From: Hoeflea phototrophica DFL-43
GTDB taxonomy: Bacteria > Pseudomonadota > Alphaproteobacteria > Rhizobiales > Rhizobiaceae
Direction of reading: 5' to 3'
DNA: 64,000 bases
Assembly (NCBI RefSeq): GCF_000154705.2
Contig: NZ_CM002917.1
Span: forward strand, 1,444,461 to 1,508,460
A program made the translations under genes and the position numbers. This document shows positions 29,103 through 37,241 of the stretch, one piece after another (position 1 is the stretch's first letter; every line of letters begins with the position of its first letter). The notes under the pieces were generated by a model that was not told where the DNA came from, did not search any database, and was given only the letters and a program-made list of their open reading frames with translations.

Positions 29103-30311
29103 ATGATCGAGCGCTTTGAAGACGCCCGCATCCTTATGTACAGCCACGATACATTTGGCTTGGGACACTTGCGACGTTGCCGGACAATCGCGCATTCGCT
29201 TGTCGAGGACTTTCGCGGTCTCAATATTCTCATTATTTCCGGCGCCACGATCGCCGGCGCCTTTGATTACCGGGCGCGCGTCGATTTCGTGAAAATCCCC
29301 AGCGTTATCAAGCTCAGAAACGGTGAATACACGTCGCTTGACCGCCACATCGATCTTCACGACACGCTTGAGATGCGGACTTCGATCATTCGCCACACGG
29401 CGGAGACCTTCAAGCCGGACATCTTCATCGTCGACAAGGAACCCCTTGGCCTCAAGGGGGAGGTTGAGGATACGCTCGCCTATCTCAAGACCCGTGGTAC
29501 GCGCCTGGTTCTGGGACTGCGCGAAGTCATGGACGCGCCGCATCTGCTGGATGCGGAGTGGAAAGCCAATGGGGTGATGGAAAAGATTGATCGCTTGTAT
29601 GACCGGGTCTGGGTGTACGGGCCGCCGGAATTCTATGATCCGCTCACGGGCCTCGATGTGCCTGAAACCGTGCGTTCAAAGATGGATTTTGTCGGCTTTC
29701 TTCAGCGCCGGGTGTCCAGCGACGAGGACTCAAGCCACCGTCCAAAGGGGGACTACATCCTCGTCACCACCGGTGGCGGCGGTGATGGTGCCGATCTTGT
29801 TCACGATGTCATTCATGCCTACCAGAATGATCCTACCCTGACCTGCAGGGCGCTGGTCGTCCTGGGCCCTTATATGCCTGCAAAGCAGCGCCGCAAACTC
29901 AAGCTCAAGGGCGGCAAGATTCCCTATCTGGAGATCATAGAGTTCGACAACCGCATGGAAGAGCTGATAGCGGGCGCCAAGGGCGTGGTCGCGATGGGCG
30001 GCTACAACACCTATTGCGAAATCCTCTCGTTCGACAAGCCGGCACTGATCGTTCCGCGCGTCAAACCGCGTGAAGAGCAGTTGATCCGCGCCCGCCGCGC
30101 CTCGGAGCTGGGCCTGATCGACATGCTGTTGCCTGAAGAAGCCGCTGAGCCCCTACGTATGGCCGATGCCCTCAAGGCGCTGCCTGATCGTGCGCCTCCA
30201 TCCGCCAAAGCGGGTGGGTTGCGCCTTGAAGGGCTTCCGCACATTTCCGAGATTGTCGGAAAATGGATGAGCGTTGCCGAGCCGGGCCGCTTGAGCGTTG
30301 TCAAGAATTGA
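29103..30311 (+). CDS. MurG-like (GT28-type, GT-B fold) glycosyltransferase
   Basis: A 402-residue protein. The N-terminal LMYSHDTFGLGHLRRCRTIA and the C-terminal VAMGGYNTYCEILSFDKPALIVPR (sugar-nucleotide site) match the GT-B enzymes related to MurG. TGGGGDGADL lies between the two lobes. The ATG at 29103 is preferred to an earlier in-frame start because the conserved strand begins eight residues later and GAGG is upstream. It begins a three-gene glycosyltransferase run (16-bp gap, then a 4-bp overlap). Donor unknown; a uronic acid or HexNAc is plausible. Confidence 0.8.
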   Translation: MIERFEDARILMYSHDTFGLGHLRRCRTIAHSLVEDFRGLNILIISGATIAGAFDYRARVDFVKIPSVIKLRNGEYTSLDRHIDLHDTLEMRTSIIRHTAETFKPDIFIVDKEPLGLKGEVEDTLAYLKTRGTRLVLGLREVMDAPHLLDAEWKANGVMEKIDRLYDRVWVYGPPEFYDPLTGLDVPETVRSKMDFVGFLQRRVSSDEDSSHRPKGDYILVTTGGGGDGADLVHDVIHAYQNDPTLTCRALVVLGPYMPAKQRRKLKLKGGKIPYLEIIEFDNRMEELIAGAKGVVAMGGYNTYCEILSFDKPALIVPRVKPREEQLIRARRASELGLIDMLLPEEAAEPLRMADALKALPDRAPPSAKAGGLRLEGLPHISEIVGKWMSVAEPGRLSVVKN

Positions 30312-30327
30312 GCCAGATTTGGTCGCG

Positions 30328-31566
30328 ATGCGCAAAACGGTCATAGTTCTGAAGGGCTATCCGCGTCTGTCGGAAACCTTCATCGCCCAGGAAATTCTCG
30401 GATTGGAGCGTGCCGGCTTTGACCTTGTGCTGGTCGCGCTGCGCCATCCGACCGACAAGAAGCGCCACCCCGTCAATGACGAGATCAAGGCGCCGGTCTT
30501 CTATCTGCCTGAGTACCTTCATGAAGAGCCTGTCAGGGTTTTCAAGGCTGTCTTTTCAAATCTGACCAAGCCTGGATTATGGCGCGCGGCGGCAACGTTT
30601 CTGCGCGATCTGGGCAAGGATTTTACCCGCAACCGTGTCCGCCGCTTCGGCCAGGCCGCGGTGCTATGTGCGGAATGGCCAAAGGATGCAGGCTGGATTC
30701 ACAGCCATTTCATACACACGCCGGCCTCTGTCGCGTCCTACGCCAGCCAGATGCTCTCAATCGGCTGGAGTTGCTCGGCACATGCCAAGGACATCTGGAC
30801 CTCCGCCGATTGGGAACTTGTCCAGAAGCTGCAGGCGTCAGCCTGGACCGTGACATGCACCAGGAGCGGGTTTGTGCACCTCAAGCAACTGGCGGCGGGC
30901 AAGGGGCAGGTCCATTTGAGCTATCATGGCCTGGACCTCGATCGCTTCTCCAGATTCGAGGCCGACAGGCCAGCACGTGACGGGTCCAATCCTGATGACC
31001 CGGTGCGGATCGTGAGTGTCGGCCGGGCGGTTGAGAAGAAGGGCTATGACATTCTTCTCACGGCGCTGAGCCGGTTGCCCGCGTCCCTGCACTGGAGGTT
31101 CACCCATATTGGCGGCGGCGAGAAGCTGCCCGAACTTCGGGCTCTGGCAAGCAGCCTCGGCCTTGCCGATCGGATCGAATGGCGCGGCGCCCTCGACCAG
31201 ACCGAGGTGCTGGCCGAATATCAGCGTTCGGATCTCTTTGCGCTTGCCTGCAGGATCACCGCGGATGGAGATCGCGACGGGCTTCCAAACGTCATCGTCG
31301 AGGCCTCAAGCCAGCGCCTTGCCACGGTCTCCACCGAGATTTCAGGCATTCCCGAACTGATCACGCACAATGAGACCGGTTTGCTCTGTCCACCCGAAGA
31401 TCCTGACGCCTTTGCCGCTCTTATCGGGACAGCCATAACCGGTCCGGAGTTGCGGCACCGGCTGGGCGACGCGGTTGAAGCCCGGGTCAGATCGCAGTTC
31501 GATCATCATTCGAGCATCGCACAGCTCAAGCAACTGTTCATCGAAGCCTGGGGCAAACAGCGATGA
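30328..31566 (+). CDS. Glycosyltransferase family 4 (GT-B)
   Basis: A 412-residue retaining-type glycosyltransferase. The N-terminus is VIVLKGYPRLSETFIAQEI. The C-terminal domain begins RIVSVGRAVEKKGYDILLTAL and has the E-x7-E type donor site in DGLPNVIVEASSQRLATVSTEISGIPE. The start at the ATG 30328 is read as the real one, 16 bp after the preceding stop. It ends in a 4-bp overlap (ATGA) with the next glycosyltransferase. It probably adds sugars in the same glycan pathway. Confidence 0.88.
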   Translation: MRKTVIVLKGYPRLSETFIAQEILGLERAGFDLVLVALRHPTDKKRHPVNDEIKAPVFYLPEYLHEEPVRVFKAVFSNLTKPGLWRAAATFLRDLGKDFTRNRVRRFGQAAVLCAEWPKDAGWIHSHFIHTPASVASYASQMLSIGWSCSAHAKDIWTSADWELVQKLQASAWTVTCTRSGFVHLKQLAAGKGQVHLSYHGLDLDRFSRFEADRPARDGSNPDDPVRIVSVGRAVEKKGYDILLTALSRLPASLHWRFTHIGGGEKLPELRALASSLGLADRIEWRGALDQTEVLAEYQRSDLFALACRITADGDRDGLPNVIVEASSQRLATVSTEISGIPELITHNETGLLCPPEDPDAFAALIGTAITGPELRHRLGDAVEARVRSQFDHHSSIAQLKQLFIEAWGKQR

Positions 31567-32711
31567 CGGGGCAATCGGTGCTGTTCTATGTCCAGCACTT
31601 GCTCGGTATCGGGCATTTGGCGCGGGCCAGCCGCATTTCGCAGGCCCTGGCTCAAGATGGCTATGACGTGACGATGGTAACCGGCGGTTTGCCGGTGAAG
31701 GGATTTCCGCCCGACACTGTCCGTCATGTGGTCTTGCCGCCCGCGGTCGCCGCCGATGCCGGGTTTTCCGGTTTGGCCGACATGCACGGAAACCCGGTGG
31801 ATGAGGCATTCAAGGATCGTCGGCGTGCAATGCTGCTCGATACCCTCACGACGATCAAACCAGATATTGTACTGATCGAGGCGTTTCCCTTCGGACGCAG
31901 GCAGATGCGTTTCGAGCTGCTGCCGTTTCTCGAGGCCATCCACGCGACCAGCCCGCGTCCGCGTATCTATTCGTCGGTGCGCGATATCCTGCAGGCCCGT
32001 GCCAAACCGGGCCGGGACGAGGAAAGCGTGGCGCTGCTCAACAAATGGTTCGACGCCGTTCTCGTTCACGGCCACCCGGATTTCGTTCGCCTCGACGAGA
32101 CCTTTCCGCTCGCCGGAGCAATCCAGGACAAGATCATCTATACCGGCCTTGTGGTCGCACCGAAAACGCCGGCGCAGCAGACAGATGTCTTTGACATCGT
32201 GGTTTCGGCCGGGGGAGGCGCAGTCGGCGCCGATCTTGTTGAGGCGGCCGCCGGAGCCGCGCGGAGACTGCCGCAGTCCTTGCGTTGGTGCCTCATCGCA
32301 GGGCCCAACATGCCCCGGCTTGACTACGACCGAATTGTCCAGAGCGTGGGCTCCAATGTGGAGCTGCACAGGTTTCGCGAGGATTTTCGCGATTTGTTGA
32401 AATCGGCCGAACTCTCGGTCTCGCAGGCCGGCTACAACACGGTCGGCGACGTGCTTGATGCCGGGTGCCGCTCTGTCGTGGTCCCATTTACCTCCGGCGG
32501 TGAGACCGAGCAGCAGGTCCGTGCCGACCGTCTGGTCCACAGAGGGCTGGCCCGGTCAATCCATGAGCGCGAGCTGAGCGCGGACAAGCTGGCTGACCAG
32601 ATCGGCCTGGCGCTCGCGCTGCCCAAACCCGCGGACCACGGGATCGACCTTGATGGCGCCACCCGGACCGCAGCCATATTGCGGCCAGGTGGGCTGGTTC
32701 ATGGGCTCTAA
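31563..32711 (+). CDS. MurG-like (GT28-type) glycosyltransferase, second copy
   Basis: A 382-residue paralogue of the protein at 29103. It opens with LFYVQHLLGIGHLARASRIS and has VSAGGGAVGADLVEAA in the hinge region and SQAGYNTVGDVLDAGCRSVVVPF as the sugar-nucleotide block. Its start overlaps the GT4 stop and its own stop overlaps the convergent methyltransferase stop (32708-32711). Two GT28-like enzymes around one GT4 suggest a three-step assembly of a repeating unit. Confidence 0.8.
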   Translation: MTGQSVLFYVQHLLGIGHLARASRISQALAQDGYDVTMVTGGLPVKGFPPDTVRHVVLPPAVAADAGFSGLADMHGNPVDEAFKDRRRAMLLDTLTTIKPDIVLIEAFPFGRRQMRFELLPFLEAIHATSPRPRIYSSVRDILQARAKPGRDEESVALLNKWFDAVLVHGHPDFVRLDETFPLAGAIQDKIIYTGLVVAPKTPAQQTDVFDIVVSAGGGAVGADLVEAAAGAARRLPQSLRWCLIAGPNMPRLDYDRIVQSVGSNVELHRFREDFRDLLKSAELSVSQAGYNTVGDVLDAGCRSVVVPFTSGGETEQQVRADRLVHRGLARSIHERELSADKLADQIGLALALPKPADHGIDLDGATRTAAILRPGGLVHGL

Positions 32712-33385
32712 ACTGAACCGATCAGCATGAAGCGGGTGTAGTTCTTGGTTTTCAGGCCGCCGCCGAAAACCTCACTTGCCAGCCCGGCCTGCGCCCGGAA
32801 TGCGTCGAGATCGGGCACGCAGCTGATATGGGTCGGCTCGGAAAAATAGTCATTGGATTGCAGCAGCACCCTTGTGCCGCCCGGCAAAAGCGCAAGCCAG
32901 GCCTTAAGGTCTGCAATGTGCTCACAGCTCGTGTTGATCACCAGATCGGCACCGAGAGAGGCATAGTCCATCTCATACATGTCTGCGGTAATGGCCTCGA
33001 ACCTGTCTGATGAAGCCCGGTTGAGAGCGTGAGCGACAATTGCCACGTCCGGGTCGATATCGCTGCTGACGATGCGGCCAATCTCGAAACGCTCATCATC
33101 AAACAGCATGGCTGAAAGAATGCCGTACCATCCACCGACCACAAGGATATGGCGGTAGGCGGGGCCGAGATGTTCGAACAGCATCTGACGGGCCCAGATC
33201 TTGGAGGCCACCTGTTTGTGGTTGAAAGCATTGCCGATATCGGCTTGCGGATGTTTCCCGATCACATTGGCGATGCCCGCAATCAGGGGGCTGCCTGTGT
33301 AGGCGGCCAGACCCCTTGTCAGGTCGAAAGCAGTGTCATGCCAATCTTTTGCGGGCGGTTCGCTGGGGCGGGTAGTGTTCATCAT
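32708..33385 (-). CDS. Class I SAM-dependent methyltransferase-like protein
   Basis: About 225 residues. HILVVGGWYGILSAML forms a glycine-rich motif-I loop, VSSDIDPDVAI supplies the acidic residue at the end of strand 2, and LVINTSCEHI sits at motif IV. This is the normal order of a class I Rossmann methyltransferase. The substrate is unknown; O-methylation of a glycan is one option. The start at ATG 33385 is my choice; an ATG at 33424 would overlap the divergent gene start. Confidence 0.65.
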   Translation of the reverse strand: MMNTTRPSEPPAKDWHDTAFDLTRGLAAYTGSPLIAGIANVIGKHPQADIGNAFNHKQVASKIWARQMLFEHLGPAYRHILVVGGWYGILSAMLFDDERFEIGRIVSSDIDPDVAIVAHALNRASSDRFEAITADMYEMDYASLGADLVINTSCEHIADLKAWLALLPGGTRVLLQSNDYFSEPTHISCVPDLDAFRAQAGLASEVFGGGLKTKNYTRFMLIGSV

Positions 33386-33422
33386 TGGCGTGTTGTAATC
33401 TCTTTCGATCGGAGCGCAAGCC

Positions 33423-33980
33423 ATGCATCATCAGGGGGGTATACCCCATCTTAGTGGAGTCGGATCAGATGCACGCCAGGTGCTGGCAGCGCACTATTTG
33501 CGCAATTGTGAGCATGTTGTCGAGATTGGCGGTCATGAACGGCCGATCACATCTTTCCTGACCCATCATCCCCGCTCGGTAACCTCCGTCGATCCGAAGA
33601 CGCCGGCCCTTGAGGCCTCGACACTTAATGGAAAGCCTTGCCGTGTTCGCCATCTCGCGCGGAAATTTCAGCAAGTCGAGTTTGATTTTGTCCCGCAATC
33701 CTATGGGCTGGTCCTGCTGGGATATTCGCTAAAGCCGTTTGGCACTCGTGATCCTTTGGGTGATGTGCTTTTTTCGCTGATAGACAATGCAAAGATGGTG
33801 ATTGTCGACTACACTCCGGGCTTGGACCGGGCTGTATCGCAGGTGCCCGCCATTCTGGAGAGACCGGTCCTACGAACCTTGTGCATGCTGGAACTTCGCC
33901 TTTTTGATCCTGAGATCGCAGATACGCCATTCGCCGAACGCCGATTCCATGTTCTGGAATCCATCCATGTGAGCAATTGA
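33423..33980 (+). CDS. Unknown protein with a degenerate methyltransferase-like core
   Basis: A 185-residue protein. HVVEIGGHERPITSFL followed by SVTSVDPKTP resembles motif I and the strand-2 acidic residue of a SAM-binding fold, but later motifs are weak. It starts at an ATG with GGAG eight bases upstream and lies 7 bp before the 905-residue ABC protein gene, so it is probably the first gene of a three-gene unit with that protein and the cNMP-binding protein. No function is assigned. Confidence 0.6.
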   Translation: MHHQGGIPHLSGVGSDARQVLAAHYLRNCEHVVEIGGHERPITSFLTHHPRSVTSVDPKTPALEASTLNGKPCRVRHLARKFQQVEFDFVPQSYGLVLLGYSLKPFGTRDPLGDVLFSLIDNAKMVIVDYTPGLDRAVSQVPAILERPVLRTLCMLELRLFDPEIADTPFAERRFHVLESIHVSN

Positions 33981-33987
33981 AGTCTTT

Positions 33988-36705
33988 ATGGAATCACGAC
34001 TTTCCCGATACATCTGGACCCATACCAGCAAGCAGCAGCTCTGGATTCTGCTGATCATCGCATTGTCCATGATCCCCTATTTCTTGTCGTTTGATGTCCC
34101 CAAGCGGATCGTCAATGGCCCGATCCAGGGTGGCGGATTTGAAACCGCTGACGCCACGCAGGTCTTTGGCCGGATCGCTATGGATCTTCCCTATCTGGGT
34201 GAAACCGTACTTCTGCCAGGGCTTGATCTGGACCGGTTGAACACGCTGTACGCCTTGAGCCTGTCATTCCTGATGCTGGTCATCATCAACGGCTTGTTCA
34301 AGCTCTACATCAACACCTACAAGGGCAGGCTGGGCGAGCGTCTGCTGCGTCGGATAAGGTTTGATCTGGTTGACCGGGTGTTGCGGTTTCCGCCGCGGAT
34401 GTTCAAGCAAGTCAAGCCTGCTGAAATTGCCAGCATGGTCAAGGATGAGGTCGAGCCGATCGGCGGGTTTACCGGCGATGCTTTCGTGCAGCCTGCCTTG
34501 CTGGGCGGTCAGGCGCTGACCGCGCTTGCCTTCATCTTCACCCAGAACATGTGGCTTGGCTTCATCACCGCTTTCATGGTGAGCATCCAAGCCGTGCTTA
34601 TTCCCAGAATGCGCAAGCGGCTGCTCGTTCTGGGGCGCGAGCGCCAGCTGACCGCGCGCCAGCTTTCAGGCCGTGTCAGTGAAATCGTTGAAGGCATCCA
34701 TGCGATTCACGCCTTTGATACATCCAATTACGAACGGGCGGATGTTGCCTCACGGTTGGGGCGCATTTTCCGCATTCGGTATGATCTCTATCAGTGGAAA
34801 TTTCTGGTCAAATTCATCAACAATTTTCTGGCCTCGGTCACACCGTTCCTGTTCTACATCGTTGGCGGTTACCTTGCCTTGAACGGGCAGTTGGACATCG
34901 GCCAGCTCGTGGCCGTGATCGCTGCCTACAAGGATCTTCCCGGTCCGCTCAAGGAACTGATCGACTGGGACCAGACCAGGCAGGACGTGCAGGTCAAATA
35001 CTCCCAGGTTGTTAGCCAGTTTACCGTCGACAGCATGATCGATCCATCGATTCAAACCGTGTCAGACAAGCTGCCCGAGGGCATCGTCAGTCATCCCCTG
35101 TCTGTCGTGAACCTGACGGTGGCCGATGACAGCGGCGCCAAGCTCATCGAGCGGATCAATCTCAAGGTCCAGAGAGGCGAGAAAGTCGCCATCCTGGGCA
35201 ATGCGGCAGATGGTGGCGAAGCTTTCGCCGAGGCGCTGGGGCGTATTGTGTGGCCGGAAAGCGGACGAATTACCGCAGGTGAGAACGATATTCTCGAACT
35301 GCCTGAATCCGTGACCGGCAGGTCGATTTCCTATGTGTCATCCGATCCTTATTTCTTCTCGGGAGCGCTGAGGGACAATCTCCTGTATGGCCTCAAACAT
35401 GCGCCGATACGGCCCGCTGAATATGATGAAAAGGGAATGCAGGACCGCAACTGGCATGTCGCGGAGGCAAAGCTGTCGGGCAACCCGGACTACGATGTCG
35501 CCAGTGACTGGATCGATTATGAATCGGCCAATGCCACCGGTCCCGAGGACTTGATCGGGCCGATTGGGTCTGTGCTTGAGGCCGTTCAGCTCTCCTCGGA
35601 CATTCTTGAACTGGCCCTTCGCTCCAAGGTCGATCCTGAACGCAACAAATCGCTGGCCGAGGGTTTGATCGGAATGCGCGGAGCCTTGCGCACGGCTCTG
35701 GAAAAGGAAGGCCTGGCCAATCTCGTGGTGGCCTTTGAGCCCGATTCCTACAATGCCGAGGCGACGGTGGGAGAAAATCTCCTGTTCGGCAATACGGTGG
35801 GGGCGGTCTTTGCGGACGGTGCGATCGGCAAGAATCCCTACTTCCGAAAGGTGATCGCCAGCCATCAGCTTCACGTGTCCCTGTTCAAGATGGGCTATGA
35901 GATAGCTGAGAATGCGATCGAACTGTTCAGTGACCTGCCGCCGGACCACCCGTTCTTCCAGCAGCTCACTTTTATGAGTTCAGACGACATCCCGGTCTAC
36001 CAGGCATTGCTCAACAAGCTGAAAGGCAAGTCGTTCGAGGACGCCAGCGAGGATGAGAAAACCCGGATCATCCGGCTGAGTTTCGCCTATGTGGAACCTC
36101 GCCACCGCTTCGGCCTTCTCACCGATGAACTGATGCAAACCATCGTGGCGGCACGGCAGGATTTCCACGCCAACATGCCCGAAGACATGCGCGAATCCTT
36201 CGAGCGCTATGATCCTGAACGCTACATCGCTTCAGCCAGCATCATGGACAATGTGCTGTTTGGCCGCCTGAGTAACAGGTTTGCTGATGGTGCAGAACAG
36301 ATAAAAATGATTGTCATGCAGATCCTGCGGCCCCTGGGTCTGTATGATGACGTGTTCTCGATCGGGCTTGATTTCGACATCGGAACCTCCGGCAAGCGTC
36401 TGACGATTGCACAGCGCCAGAAGCTCAATCTCGCACGGGTCCTGTTGCGGCGGTCGGATTACTATGTCTTTAATCGTCCTCTGGCCAGCTTGGATCAGCG
36501 CACGCAGGAGCAGATCGGGCGTTCGGTACTGAAGAAGCTGGAAAGCGACGGCAACAACCCAACGGTGATCTGGGTGCTTGCCCAGTCCGGTTTGGCGTCT
36601 GAGTTCGACCGCATCATCCTGTTCAACCGGGGTGCGGTCGTCGAGGACGGGTCTTATGATAGCCTGCTGCAAAAGGACGTCTTCAACAAGATGATGTCTG
36701 GCTAG
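33988..36705 (+). CDS. ABC exporter-like protein with a degenerate, expanded nucleotide-binding domain
   Basis: A 905-residue protein. Residues ~1-330 form a type-IV ABC exporter membrane domain (six helices, EIVEGIHAIHAFDTS loop). The rest aligns with an NBD but lacks every catalytic residue. The Walker A position reads LGNAADGGEAFAEAL with no Lys. Walker B is YYVFNRPLASLD, with Asn-Arg for Asp-Glu. The H-loop is WVLAQSG with Gln for His. The signature is TSGKRLTIAQRQ. About 280 extra residues lie between Q-loop and signature. Three look-alike segments occur (RDNLLYG, GENLLFG, MDNVLFG). It probably cannot hydrolyse ATP alone. The cNMP-binding gene follows. Confidence 0.85.
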   Translation: MESRLSRYIWTHTSKQQLWILLIIALSMIPYFLSFDVPKRIVNGPIQGGGFETADATQVFGRIAMDLPYLGETVLLPGLDLDRLNTLYALSLSFLMLVIINGLFKLYINTYKGRLGERLLRRIRFDLVDRVLRFPPRMFKQVKPAEIASMVKDEVEPIGGFTGDAFVQPALLGGQALTALAFIFTQNMWLGFITAFMVSIQAVLIPRMRKRLLVLGRERQLTARQLSGRVSEIVEGIHAIHAFDTSNYERADVASRLGRIFRIRYDLYQWKFLVKFINNFLASVTPFLFYIVGGYLALNGQLDIGQLVAVIAAYKDLPGPLKELIDWDQTRQDVQVKYSQVVSQFTVDSMIDPSIQTVSDKLPEGIVSHPLSVVNLTVADDSGAKLIERINLKVQRGEKVAILGNAADGGEAFAEALGRIVWPESGRITAGENDILELPESVTGRSISYVSSDPYFFSGALRDNLLYGLKHAPIRPAEYDEKGMQDRNWHVAEAKLSGNPDYDVASDWIDYESANATGPEDLIGPIGSVLEAVQLSSDILELALRSKVDPERNKSLAEGLIGMRGALRTALEKEGLANLVVAFEPDSYNAEATVGENLLFGNTVGAVFADGAIGKNPYFRKVIASHQLHVSLFKMGYEIAENAIELFSDLPPDHPFFQQLTFMSSDDIPVYQALLNKLKGKSFEDASEDEKTRIIRLSFAYVEPRHRFGLLTDELMQTIVAARQDFHANMPEDMRESFERYDPERYIASASIMDNVLFGRLSNRFADGAEQIKMIVMQILRPLGLYDDVFSIGLDFDIGTSGKRLTIAQRQKLNLARVLLRRSDYYVFNRPLASLDQRTQEQIGRSVLKKLESDGNNPTVIWVLAQSGLASEFDRIILFNRGAVVEDGSYDSLLQKDVFNKMMSG

Positions 36706-36748
36706 AAATGGCGGGACTGACGAGGTCAACACTTACAGGAGAGCGGTC

Positions 36749-37219
36749 ATGCTGCTTAAAGATGAGGTTCAAATGCTGCGGCGAGTGCCGCTTTTGGCTG
36801 GCATCGATCAGACCAAGCTGAAGCTTCTCGCCTTTGCCTCCGAACGTATTTCCTATCGGGAAGGGGAGGTCCTGTTCAATCAGGGAGATCCCGGTGATGC
36901 GGCCTATGTCATCCTGACCGGAAAGGCAGACATTCTCGTCAACTCGCCTGATGGAAAGTCCCAGATCCGGGTTGCCGAGGTGGAGCAAAACTCTCTTGTA
37001 GGCGAGATTGCGATCTTGTGTGACGTCTCAAGGACCGCCTCGGTCAAGGCCGCCACGGAGATCGAGGCCCTCAGAATTCGCAAGGATGATTTCGTCAAGA
37101 TGCTGACCGACTATCCTGAAATGACCATCGAGGTCATGCGGGTTCTCGCCGACCGGCTCAGCCAGACCACCACGGAACTGACAGAAGCCCGCAGCCTTGC
37201 AAAGCAGAAGCCCAACTGA
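36749..37219 (+). CDS. Single-domain cyclic-nucleotide-binding protein
   Basis: A 156-residue protein made almost entirely of one cNMP-binding beta-barrel plus a C-terminal helix; there is no DNA-binding domain. The phosphate-binding cassette LVGEIAILCDVSRTASV keeps the Glu that contacts the ribose 2'-OH and the Arg that grips the cyclic phosphate, so real cAMP/cGMP binding is expected. AGGAG precedes the ATG, and the gene starts 43 bp after the degenerate ABC exporter. It may act as a detachable regulatory subunit of that exporter. Confidence 0.9.
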   Translation: MLLKDEVQMLRRVPLLAGIDQTKLKLLAFASERISYREGEVLFNQGDPGDAAYVILTGKADILVNSPDGKSQIRVAEVEQNSLVGEIAILCDVSRTASVKAATEIEALRIRKDDFVKMLTDYPEMTIEVMRVLADRLSQTTTELTEARSLAKQKPN

Positions 37220-37241
37220 ACGTCCGGTTCGTGACTTTGTT

